A stretch of 64,000 nucleotides of DNA from Musa acuminata AAA Group (Eukaryota; Streptophyta; Magnoliopsida; Zingiberales; Musaceae), in assembly GCF_036884655.1 (NCBI RefSeq), contig NC_088337.1, forward strand, positions 30,223,001 through 30,287,000. The letters are read 5' to 3'. The notes beneath the pieces were generated by a model. That model was not told the origin of the DNA and made no database searches. It saw nothing but the letters and a program-made list of their open reading frames with translations. Below are positions 22,601-32,271 of the stretch, one piece after another (within the stretch, counting starts at the first letter, position 1; each line of letters opens with the position of its first letter). The position numbers were made by a program, and so were the translations under genes.

Positions 22601-24160
22601 ATGTTATGTGAATATGCACAATGTAGGGTAATTAATTGATTAGTTATGAGAATATATTGTCTGTGGCAGCTAAACATATGTACTTTGAAAATATTTCTAA
22701 TGTGCAATACAATTTTTCCCATCTACTTGGACCTGTCTCAAGGCTTTTTGGTTAATCTGTGGGAATAATTGAGAGCAGAAGGCCTTTTCTTATGTTATAT
22801 TTTCTCTTTGCATCTCTTTCTTCTCCTTTTCTTTTGGCATGGTTGCCAAAGATCAAACCTTCTCACTTCCATGTTTGCAGGGGTGGTTCATGAAAAGCAT
22901 ATTTTCTTGTCTCCCATGGAGGAGGCTCTGCAATTGTGTTTTCGTCTATTTTTTTCCTTAAAATTTGTATTCTCGGTTGTTATCATTTTGTAATGCTATT
23001 AGTTATTACCATTGCAGTTGTTTTTTTTTTCATTTGGTGGCTGTGTTTTAGTGACTGTTGGCTTTTAGCGTGTCCTTTGATGCCTATACTAATTCCTCCT
23101 CAAGTTAGATTATAGACTTCGGTACTTGTATCTATTTCACATATATTTTTTTCATGACATTGTAGTATAATTTTATACTTTGTACCTGTTTCATGCTGAT
23201 TAGCTTGTGTTTGAAGGCTTACTTGTCGGAGATGTCTAATTTACTTTTTTTTTATGATAAAAAATACATATTTAACTTTGCAATGAAACAAACCATCAGT
23301 GCAGGAGCAAGTTCATTATGAATTGAAGTCAAATTTACCAATTCAACATAGTAGGTTGGGCATACTCAAATTCCTAGGTGTTGAATCCAATTTTATTGGA
23401 CAACACTATTTTGAATTTGTTTAATTTTTGGGAGCCTTGCCCATCTGGGTCAATCTTTGTGTCAGATTGAGATGCTCATTCCAGCATGAAATATCAACAT
23501 CAACCAGATCCATGGCCCATTTATGCAGAAGCAACCCAGTTGGGACAGTTGAAGGATTTTATAATTAATCCTATCTTAGTGTGATTAGGATCATTTATGT
23601 TACCTGGATCCTACATGTTGATCACACATTGATGGTGACCCGGACTGACCTTAGGTGGTTTTTGCTTCAGCAGAGTGTGAATGTATAATCTATTACCAGT
23701 TGAATGCCCACAAGTTTCCTTGACTAAGAATGTTGTTAACTTGGAGAATTTCTAACAACCAAGTGCATGTTTGGCATTACATTCTTCTTTCTTCATATGC
23801 AAAGATAAAAATTTTCAGAACTTGAAAATGATGTAGAAATCATGTTTTTTTTTTGTGCATTTTTTGTTTTATTGGATGCTAGGCTGCCTTGTTACATCAG
23901 ATTTCTGAAGTTTTTACACAGTAAAAACTTTATCTCCAAGGCAAGAACTAACTTCATTTCATTGTTGTGTGACTTGCAAGAGCAGCGGAAGACTACTTCA
24001 AAGCTTAGCAGATGCAACCAACACTGGGGGTTTCCTTTCACTGGAACAGGTTATCTACGACGTAATTGGCTTCTGCATTGCAGCCGCTGCCACTGCAGCT
24101 ATTACTATCTATGCCAAGAGAACTCTTCAAACCCTTCAAGTGGAGGATGAGCTTAGTTAG
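19697..24160 (+). CDS. VTT / SNARE-associated (DedA, TVP38/TMEM64-like) membrane protein
   Basis: Four exons (19697-19948, 20707-20943, 21026-21243, 23986-24160) encode 293 residues. The protein starts MTYRAQDVENIVVLDTKLG; one hydrophobic segment follows at about residues 57-80 (VVLLGVCLCAAAVPLIIFAG). A VTT domain spans about 100-235 with GMTFGYGYGFLLIMAGSSIG and the family signature LLRISPFPYIIFNYAA. A last hydrophobic segment (IGFCIAAAATAAITIYA) precedes a short hydrophilic tail. Members of this family are multi-pass proteins of the endomembrane system or plastids; animal relatives VMP1 and TMEM41B are lipid scramblases. That activity is only an inference here. The third intron (21244-23985) is long (2.7 kb) and AT-rich with no insertion that I can delimit. 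Confidence 0.9.
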
Positions 24161-24590
24161 CCTGAACAGATTCAAACCCATTACTTGGAGCATGTAGAGT
24201 TTATTTTTACATTGGTGGAGCTTCCTTGCTGATTTTCCACTCTTTTTCGCCCTTGCTGAATTGCACATTTTTTCCCTTGCTGATTTACTACAGGAAATGA
24301 GCTCATGGTATGATCTGTATGATCTACGTGAGACTACTACGCAGCAAATACTGTAAAAGGTAACAAATAGGAGATGATTATTACATGTATGGACATCATT
24401 GATGCAGGATTTGTGAAACTACACGATCTCAAACTGTGTATTATCTTTCATGTAACTTGTTTGTGGCATCAACTTCATTATTGATAGATAAGATTGCAAT
24501 ATTCTTGGGCAATTTACGCCTTTTAGTTCTCTTATTGTTTCTGCAACCACTAGTTGGACGTTTCATTGGTGATATTGTTGACATGTAAAG

Positions 24591-24665
24591 CTCATGAAGG
24601 TTTAGCATAATCAATTTTAGCTCATGAAGGTTTAGCATAATCAATTTTAGCTCATGAAGGTTTAG
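24591..24665. repeat. 30-bp tandem repeat, 2.5 copies
   Basis: The 30-bp unit starting ctcatgaaggtttagcataa occurs perfectly at 24591-24620 and 24621-24650, with a half unit at 24651-24665. It lies about 430 bp after the stop codon of the VTT gene, possibly in or beyond its 3' UTR. Confidence 0.95.
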
Positions 24666-25038
24666 GATCAGCCCTTTTTTTTAATGATCAAAGGTGCAAA
24701 TGTTGGAGCATAATGGCAATTGCCTTCCTGTCCTGTATGCTTCTTTCTCTCGGCTGTGAATTAGCTGCGATGTTACATGTTCGTCGTCTCTGGTTTGCTT
24801 CCAGGCTATTCATGGTCATTAAATCATCATTGAGGTACAACATTTGATGCATGGCTTACTGTCATGTCTTGTTCTATTTCAATAGGTCTTTTTCTTGATC
24901 ACAATTATGTGCTTCTCTTCCCTCACCCCCAGAAAAGACCCCCCAAAAAAAAACATAATAATATAAACATTCAGAAACCTGACCTCAATATCAATCTCTT
25001 CCCTATCATGCATAGTATTATTATCACGACCACCATTT

Positions 25039-26975
25039 TCACTTCCCTTCTGAATCCTTATCTGCGGAGTTTCCCTTTCTGATGGAGGAGACGAGGGAGA
25101 GCGGGGACTGCTTCGCCCAGCGTTTAATGTCGTAGCCTTTCCTGTCGGCCTTCTTCTCCTTGCCGTGCGCCTTCGCTCCACCGTTCCTGCTCTTGGTGAT
25201 GGCGATGGCGAGGTCGTTGGGGAACAAGGAGCGCCAGACGAATGCGTGGAGGAGCGTCGACACGAACAGCAGAGACACCATGGTGGAGGACATGAGCGAG
25301 AGGCTCAACGCCAGGCCCCTGCTGACGAAACAGGGAGCCGATTCCGCGTACTTGATGGTGGCGAGCGAAGCCGTCGTCATCGGAAACGTGTACGACCACC
25401 ATGCCACCGAGAACCTTCAGAACAGACACCACGGAATCATGGCTTAGAGTCGGTCAATTTGAGCAAGATGTGAGCTTTCGAGTGAAGGTCTCGGGGATGT
25501 TTCCTTACTTGAATCCTCTGAAGAAATTGATGCGGACGACGAGTGAGCAATACAGGAAGAGGGCGATGAAGTAGAATGTCGTCGACACGGCGTCGAACTT
25601 CCCGTAGATGGTAGTCCACGCGATGCTCGCGGCCGACGGCGTCGCGATGAACATGGAGTACACGGGGTGCAGCTCCTTGGGCAGAGCCTCGTTGGTGGGC
25701 AGCCTCTGGTACAGGGTCACGAACACGCAGACGTAGTGCGCCAGGCCGACTGCCCACAGGAACTTACCGGCCTCCCCCCACCCCACCTTGGCCGCCAGAA
25801 TGGCCCCGACGAAGTTTCCGACCACGGAGAGGTGGGACGACGGGTTGGCCACCTTGCACAGCCGGCGCTTCCCCCCGGACAGCCACTGCCCGTAGATCTT
25901 GACCTCCAGGACGAAGACGGGCGCGATGAAGGCGCACCAGATGGCCGGGTGGAGATGCTTCGGCACCCACCTCGGCGGTGTCCCGATGGCCAGGAACATG
26001 CAGGCGATCCAGGGCGCGAAGAAGAAGTTCACCCGTACCGGGTGGAAGTACTCGCGGCGGATGGCCTCGAAGTAGAAGATGCACTTGAGGGTGTAAGTGA
26101 CGGAGACGGAGACGAGGATGACGAGAGCGAGGAGCCACAAGGCGATGTTGATGTAGGGGGAGACGCGGAGGAACGCCATGGCCGGGCTCGACGCCAGGGC
26201 TCCCCACAGTATAGCCTGGCTCCCGAGGCCGAGGCAGATACCGAAGCACCCGATCGGGAATCGGAGGAGGAACGGCCACACCTCGTCCTTGGGCAGGAGG
26301 ATGTCCTCGGAATCCTGCACCACATGGCATCGCTCTCTGATATCTTTGCACCAGTAACTACAGAGACACGATGATCGATGGCATTTGGAGGTGGATGTTG
26401 CTTACCCTGACTTGGTCCAGCTCTGGCCCTCGAAGAGCCGCGAAGTATCTTCCTGCGGGGACGCTCTTGTTGACCCTCTCGTCTGCTCCGGTTGATCCGG
26501 GAACGCCCTCGCCGTGGGTCAGATCGGGCTCGTTCTCCTTTCTCAATGGCATCAAGGAATTCTGCCTCGCCCCGAGCGTCGACTTCGTCCGGAATATGCT
26601 GAAATCTCCTTTCCTCTGGCCAGCGTCCCCGCCGGCAACATTAAGACCGCCTAAGCTCTTCCCGTTCCGCAACAAAACCCGTTGCTCCTCTTTGGTGTTG
26701 CTGTTGCTTCCACCCTTGACGTTCTTCTTCTCCATGTTCAACACCGCCATGCCGCTCTCCAGGGAGATCTGCCGGCTAAACGTCGACATCTGAGGTTGTG
26801 TCCTCGCGACGTCCCCTCCCCCGCCGCCACTTCCTCTTCGAAACTTGACGGCCGTGTTGGAAGACTGGCGCTCTCTGAGCCTGTTAACGTTATCGTTGCC
26901 GTCGCTCAGCACCGGATGGATGTCAACGAAGTGGTGCTCGGTGGAAGAAGAAGAGGAAGAAGGCGCAGAGGTCAT
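25039..26975 (-). CDS. SLAC1: S-type (slow) anion channel SLAC1
   Basis: Plasma-membrane anion channel releasing chloride and nitrate from guard cells during stomatal closure. Three exons on the minus strand (26406-26975, 25509-26314, 25039-25414) encode 583 residues, slightly longer than Arabidopsis SLAC1. The cytosolic N-terminus holds the two OST1/SnRK2-type sites known for this protein: FSRQIS (Ser71) and FRTKS (Ser132). The conserved VPAGRYFAALRGPELD leads into the channel core, which shows WPFLLRFPIGCFGICLG, YFHPVRVNFFFAPW, IYGQWLSGGKRRLCKVANP, LPKELHPVYSMFIA and FKFSVAWWSYTFPM, i.e. the ten-helix TehA/SLAC fold. The start at 26975 is preferred because a TATA box lies 55 bp upstream, which excludes Met codons further upstream in the same frame. 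The very GC-rich exons create many overlapping spurious frames. Confidence 0.96.
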
Positions 26976-27029
26976 TCTTATTGGAAGGGGTGGGGAAGCT
27001 GGGGAAGGTCCATCAGGGTCTGGTGCGAG

Positions 27030-27037
27030 TATATATA
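27030..27037 (-). promoter_or_regulatory. TATA box of SLAC1
   Basis: TATATATA on the minus strand, 55 bp before the chosen ATG. Transcription would start about 25-30 bp downstream, leaving a very short leader and fixing the start codon at 26975. Confidence 0.6.
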
Positions 27038-27039
27038 GA

Positions 27040-29274
27040 CATTTTACGAATGTACGTGAACATGGGATCCCTTTTACCTGTGCATGCATTTTGAGCCACG
27101 AATTGAAGTAACGTGATGATGTTATGGGGTTGGGGGGTGGTTGGCCGATGAGAAGAGTTGATGGATGGTGGCCACAGCTTTTCAGGAAGAAAGGAAAGGG
27201 GAAGGGAGCTGCAGCAGAACAACATGTCACGGGTGGGATGCGGTGGGGGGGGAGAGAAGGTGAGCGATCTCGGTGTGGCAATGCGCACGGGAAGACTGAG
27301 AAAAGGAAAGATCCAAATTGGAGGAGCCGAGGTGAGGACACAGTGGCGAGCCTTCACGAGCTCGCTTGACTTGCGTGCACTCGAGTTCTCAGTCACGCGT
27401 GCTTCCGCAACTAAGATGTGAACTCACTGATTAATCTCTCTTACAGATGCATAATATCGGATTGATAGAATGATCCTAATGGAATCACCTGATTCATTTG
27501 ACACTCACACCAAGTATATATTTCCATCTTAATTGAGTGTCACTACTACAAGCTTGCTCTCTACCAAGTGTAATCGACATGTGTTTCATTTGTCATCGAT
27601 TATTAAGGATTTTGAAGAATGTTTAAGGCCAAATTCCAAAACAAAAACAAAAAAAATCTGAAGTTTCCCTCTTTTTTTTTTTCCTTACGCCCCTTTTAAC
27701 TTTATTTTCACATAACATGCTCAACTTCTAAAAAATGAGATTATCCTTAGCGTCTATTTTGTCAATGGTTATGTTTGCCTTCACCCCTCATTTGTCGTTA
27801 TTGTCATCACGTCCTCGCCCTCATTTGCCGCTATAGGTGCACTCACACCCATCACATTCATCCTCGCCCTTGCACTCTAACCTAGCCTTGCCCTCATTTG
27901 CCAATGATAAGGTGCTATCGAGGCTTTGTCATGAAGTTGTCATCCTTGCCCTCTATTCTCCATCATAGTTTACATTGTTCCTTGTCCTCTATTCCTCATC
28001 ATAGTTTAGATTGTTATTATCATTTCCCTACTTGCCTCTGTCTTGGAAGCCTCCCGTCATGTCATTTTTAAGGAGCACATCCTTGACCCTCTTCTCTTGT
28101 CTCCTATATTTCATACCTTTTGCATTGAAAGCATATATCTTATCTTGCTTTTGCCCCTCGTTGTCACTCGATCAGGAAGCAAAAGAGCTCGAGGAGGAGG
28201 GAGGAGAAGCCCCATCGTGATTGTTTTCTTTCTCACCACGTTGACGATCATGAAACATAGAGAAGGCCCGACAATCGACACGACAGAGAAGACGATGATG
28301 ATCACAAACATAAAGAAGGCTTGACAATCAACATGATGATCACGAAACATAAAGAGCACAAAGGTTATGAGTAATGTTATTTTTAAAAAAATAAAAAAAA
28401 TAATTTTACGATAATAAAGCAGAAAGAGAACGCTATAAAAACTTGATTGATTAAGTTACTTGCAAAGACAGTACCACTTTTATGTATTTATTTATCTAAG
28501 ATAGACTGATGCGACATATCAAGAAGTCCCCTCAAACTTTCTTTTTCCTCGATCAAATCCATGGGAGAAATCATACTTTCGTTCGATGATATCTTGACCA
28601 CTTCCTACTAATATGCCTTCCGCATGATTGTACATTTTTCTATGAAACATTTCTCGCCGATTTAACGCATCTTGGACATCATAAACCTCTTTCCGGAACA
28701 ATATTACGTAATCGCTAAGCTTCCTTTTAATCTGTGTCTATTAGTTTAAGATCATACTCACATATCGAAGCATCAAAAGGAAGGCTTCCATTTTGCTACG
28801 ATTTCCCAGAAGGCATCTTCTTCCATTTCAAACGGTGAAGCGTGCAGCATTAACGACAACAGTGCTCGTGTACATATTGCACCCCCACATGGGGTCGTCG
28901 TATACCAAAGCTGTCAGTACAGAACAATTTCATATACAAAATAAGGCTGCACCACCGCCTTGACATGTCAGAGCTGGGAAGAATTGATTCACCATGGCAG
29001 GCCATACCACTGAGCTGTCTCTCACTGCCTGTGGCCACGAGAATGGAGACGAAGCTACCACCCACCCACTTACCTAGAGAGGAGAAAGACTGAAACGGTG
29101 GTGGGTTCTAATGAACTATGGTTCATGGGACCCTGGGTTTCTATATCTGCTGTCGCTGCGCACCAGCGTGTCCGCCTGCGGTGTCTTCTCCGACAGCCAA
29201 ATCTAACCGAGAGATCAGACAAGAAGCCACAGATTGCAGAAATTAAAGAGAGCAGAAGGTCTTGCAGAAAAGCC
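27040..29274. other. Intergenic: SLAC1 upstream region
   Basis: Bases 27100-27420 are GC-rich SLAC1 promoter-proximal sequence. From 27430 to 29060 the sequence is AT-rich with short pyrimidine-rich stretches, including repeated variants of 'cctc...atttgccg' at 27780-27910. No gene, RNA or clear element was recognised. The region next to 29270 would hold the 3' UTR of the following minus-strand gene. Confidence 0.35.
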
Positions 29275-30017
29275 TCAAGGGGTCGCGGTTTTACAAGCAG
29301 TGCCATTGTGGAGAATGCCCAGCTCCGGCTGAGACACAGGGCCGCCGCCGCCGCCGCCGCCGGCCATCGTGGGCAGCAGCTGGCGTCCGTTCGCTGGGAT
29401 CAAGATGGATAGTTGGGTGCTGCTGCTGTTGCTGTCATGTTGTGCCGTGGGAACGACGGTGGAGGTCGTGTCTCCGCCACCGGCAGCTCCTGCTTCCACG
29501 GGCTTTCTTGAACGGTTGCGGCCCCGGTGCATGTGTCGCTCGCAGTATTTCTGGTCGGGGACGACGTCTCTGGAGCACCGCCACTTCTTGCCGTCGGTCC
29601 TCCGGCACCGTCCCGGCTCCGGCTCCATGCTGTTGCGGTAGTCCAAGCACAAGCTACCGTAGCCCGTCACTGCCTCGAGCCAGCACAACTCGGTTACGTA
29701 CATCCAAATCCCAAAGGGACGACAACATAAGCAAATGAATGGACGCAAGCAAGGTTGAAGGGCATAGATCAGGATGGGAGGGGGGTGTTACTACAGGAGG
29801 GATAGACGTAGGCGCCGAAGGAGGAGGCGGCGACGCTCTTCCAGATGGGGAGGACGAGGTGGACGGGGACGGGTAGGCCGGCCGCCATGTATTTGTAGAT
29901 AAGGGCCTGATGCTCCAGCTCTTGCAGCTGCATGAAGGTGAAGACCGGTTTGGCAGCTCCTGGCCCTCTCCCCAGCCCAAGTCCCAAACCCAGCATCAGT
30001 GACGACGGCGCCGCCAT
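29275..30017 (-). CDS. GRF: Growth-regulating factor (QLQ + WRC), small type
   Basis: Plant-specific transcription factor that works with GIF co-activators to promote cell proliferation in leaves, meristems and seeds. Two exons on the minus strand, 29795-30017 and 29275-29669, join in phase 1 to give 205 residues. The QLQ domain (about 25-60: [19 protein letters not shown]) binds GIF/AN3. The WRC domain (about 90-133: [16 protein letters not shown], then [17 protein letters not shown]) has the Cys3His zinc motif and basic nuclear signal. ATG at 30017 (MAAPSS) is the first ATG in frame; upstream codons in this frame are GTG. The C-terminal part is short and low in complexity (Gly, Ser, Thr), without the TQL/FFD motifs of large GRFs, so it resembles the short rice members. 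A miR396 site overlaps the WRC-coding sequence. Confidence 0.92.
29494..29515 (-). promoter_or_regulatory. miR396 target site in GRF mRNA, with one unusual base
   Basis: The minus strand reads ccgttcaagaaagc followed by ccgtggaa, encoding RSRKPVE. This is the classic GRF target of miR396, with its single bulged base. Here the usual cctgtggaa is ccCgtggaa, a silent change (Pro CCT to CCC) that puts a mismatch opposite position 7 of the microRNA. Confidence 0.85.
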
Positions 30018-31435
30018 GGTCACTAAAGCAATCGCCACCACCAACACTATCTCAGAGCTAAATCTTACAGAAAGAAAGGGTGAAGAAGAAGAAGAAGACT
30101 AAAGCGGTAACCTTCATCTGATGAGACGCGGGCAACCTTGTGAGGCGGGAAGCCCTGTTGTCGTAGCGGCTGTGTCTGCTGTGACTCTTCCTCTTCCTCG
30201 TGTTCCGGCGGCGGCGAGTTCTTTTCATGCGGCATTCCGGACTGAGCAACGGAAGCAGAGCAGCAGTATGGACATGGAAGAGGGAAGCAACGCGGGGCCA
30301 ACGAAAACGAAGGAAGCACGCACGACACGATCCGAAGAAGATGAGCGGGTTAGTGTCTCTGACCCCGCAAGCTTCGGTTCCTTCTCCTCGCCCACATCAA
30401 CAATCATAAGATTGGTCTGTTCGCCGTCTTGCAATTTCGCCAGGATTAAAAAGAACAGCGGGTTACCCCTGCCACGCAAAAAGTCAAAAGTGCCCCTCCC
30501 TCGTACGAGGAACCCAAAGCCACCGCCATAACGGATGAAACTGACGGCGGAACGTTAGTTACGACGGCTGGGACCACCGTCATTGGCTGACGGAACTAAC
30601 GTTGGACGTCCGACGGTCGTTACGTCGGCGACGGGACAGAGCAGTCGTCTGACATGTGTCAGTCTTCTGCGGAAAGAAACATGACACTGTCGCTGGTCTG
30701 CCTTACAACGCGTTCGTTCTACAGAACAACGCGTTCGTTCTACAGAACCACGCGTCGGTAACCGGTATGACGGGTTGGGTCCTGAAGAATCCGAATCCGA
30801 ATCCGATAACGGAGGTGACGCTTTTCCCATAAAATATTAGTTCATTTCAAAGCATATTTTAGTTCAGAAAACATTTTATCAAACATGATATTAACTAAGC
30901 TTTTAGATAGTATCAGAGCAGTGCATTCCAGTATGCTACCACTGTGTTCTCCTTTCTCACCCAACAGTCCAAGGTTCCCCTTTCAGGTCTATCATGGCCA
31001 GCAACCAAATACACGCCATGCCATTCACCGCAAAGCCTTTTCCCTTCCATCTCCTTCTCGATTGAGTTATTGGTAGGGAATAAAGTAGATGTTAATTTTG
31101 GCCCACTTTCACCTCAGCAGTGACGAGGATAAAGGAGCCCACGTGCCTCCCCCTCGCTACTGCAAGCAGCAGGAAGCAATCTTTCACCCCTACCGATCAT
31201 GATTTCAAGAAACATCATACGCACGATCGTTAACCTCTTTTTCGGCCGCTTACTTGCGGGGATCGTTAACCTCTGACGACGAGGCTCATTTTTCTCTTTT
31301 CCGACAACTCTTGTTTGCTGTAGACTTCAGCCTAAATAAACGAGATTCATCCATCATGGTAAAACGTATCAGTTAACCGTGGATATAAATGAGTCTCCAA
31401 AAGATCGTAGATTAAGGGAATGAAATATCTTCGTT
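30018..31435. other. Intergenic, GC-rich near the GRF, with a 21-bp duplication
   Basis: Bases 30018-30540 are GRF upstream sequence with a CTT-rich leader at about 30080-30100 on the minus strand. At 30707-30727 and 30728-30748 a 21-bp unit (aacgcgttcgttctacagaa plus c) is repeated perfectly, followed by a partial third unit. gaatcc is repeated three times near 30788. No gene is recognised. Confidence 0.5.
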
Positions 31436-31439
31436 TTTC

Positions 31440-31790
31440 TTAAGTCCGTCCTTCGTTCTCCTTAAGTCCGTCCTTCATTCTTCTTGGTGAGGAAGATGAA
31501 GATTGGCACAAGTGTTTCTTTCGTTCTCCTTAAGTCCGTCCTTCGTTCCTCTTAAGTCCGTCCTTCGTTCTCCTTGGTGAGCAGATGGGATGATCAATGA
31601 AGACTATCGCGATGAGGAAGATGAGGATTGGCCACGGAACCTCTTAGGAATTTGGCTGCAGCGACGTTGGTCGCTTTTTTCTCAACGGTGTTGGTCGCTG
31701 GCCGAAGGTAAGAGTGAAGCTTCGTTTTTCTCACTATTCTGATACCATGATGAAAATAATAGAAGATAAGAAAAATTATTGAAGATACTA
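31440..31790 (-). mobile_element. Fragment of a miniature LTR element (TRIM-like)
   Basis: A primer-binding-site-like attctgatacca at 31736-31747 (reverse complement of TGGTATCAGAAT) abuts tgatgaaaataatagaag at 31748, the LTR end also seen in the element at 57018-57547. The adjoining block 31600-31735 (gaggaagatgaggattgg, cctcttaggaat, tggctgcagcgacgttgg) matches 57300-57430. The distal part 31440-31590 contains about five copies of a roughly 20-bp unit cttaagtccgtccttcgttc. The outer LTR is missing. Confidence 0.6.
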
Positions 31791-32037
31791 AATTGATTGA
31801 TTAGATGTAATTTGTTTTGGGGAAGTATGATCACGTTATATCATGTAGTTTATACTAATAAATCGTAACAGTCGTTATATAGATGTAACGAGACAATCGT
31901 TATTGATTATAATGACCGTTATCGAATAAGGAGACATGGTGGCGGCTGTACACGTGGTGAAAGATATCAGTGTCACATACTGGACAGCTGTACACGTGGG
32001 CGCCATGTTGGACAGTGTTGATGAAACTTGTCTGATA

Positions 32038-32172
32038 AGTCAACGGTTAGACTGTCATTTGACCGTTCGTTTTGCAACGCTCGGAACGGGTTCAGTCCAC
32101 TTCTTAATTGCTTGCAGACTTCTTCCGAGACTGAGACACTTCAGAAACCGTTCTATGTTTGTCTTTAGTCAA
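32038..32172. promoter_or_regulatory. W-box cluster upstream of the subtilase
   Basis: Three TTGAC-type WRKY-binding cores lie within 135 bp: agtcaa at 32038-32043, ttgacc at 32059-32064 and agtcaa at 32167-32172. They lie 100-234 bp before the ATG. This fits defence-inducible expression known for P69-type subtilases, but short cores also occur by chance. Confidence 0.35.
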
Positions 32173-32271
32173 CAGTGGCTCCCTACAAATGCAAGCATTG
32201 TTACAGGAACTTGAATACCAGAGCTCAAACCCCTTCTTCCGCTGTTGCTTTCGAGTTCCTTGTTTTCCTCA

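Noticed and set aside
25124..26374. Several long frames on both strands over SLAC1
   Set aside because: They are out-of-frame or antisense readings of GC-rich SLAC1 exons; only the SLAC1 frame has family motifs and correct splice sites.
26976..27341. Upstream extension of SLAC1 to earlier Met codons
   Set aside because: A TATA box at 27030-27037 puts transcription start downstream of them, and the extension has no resemblance to SLAC1 N-termini.
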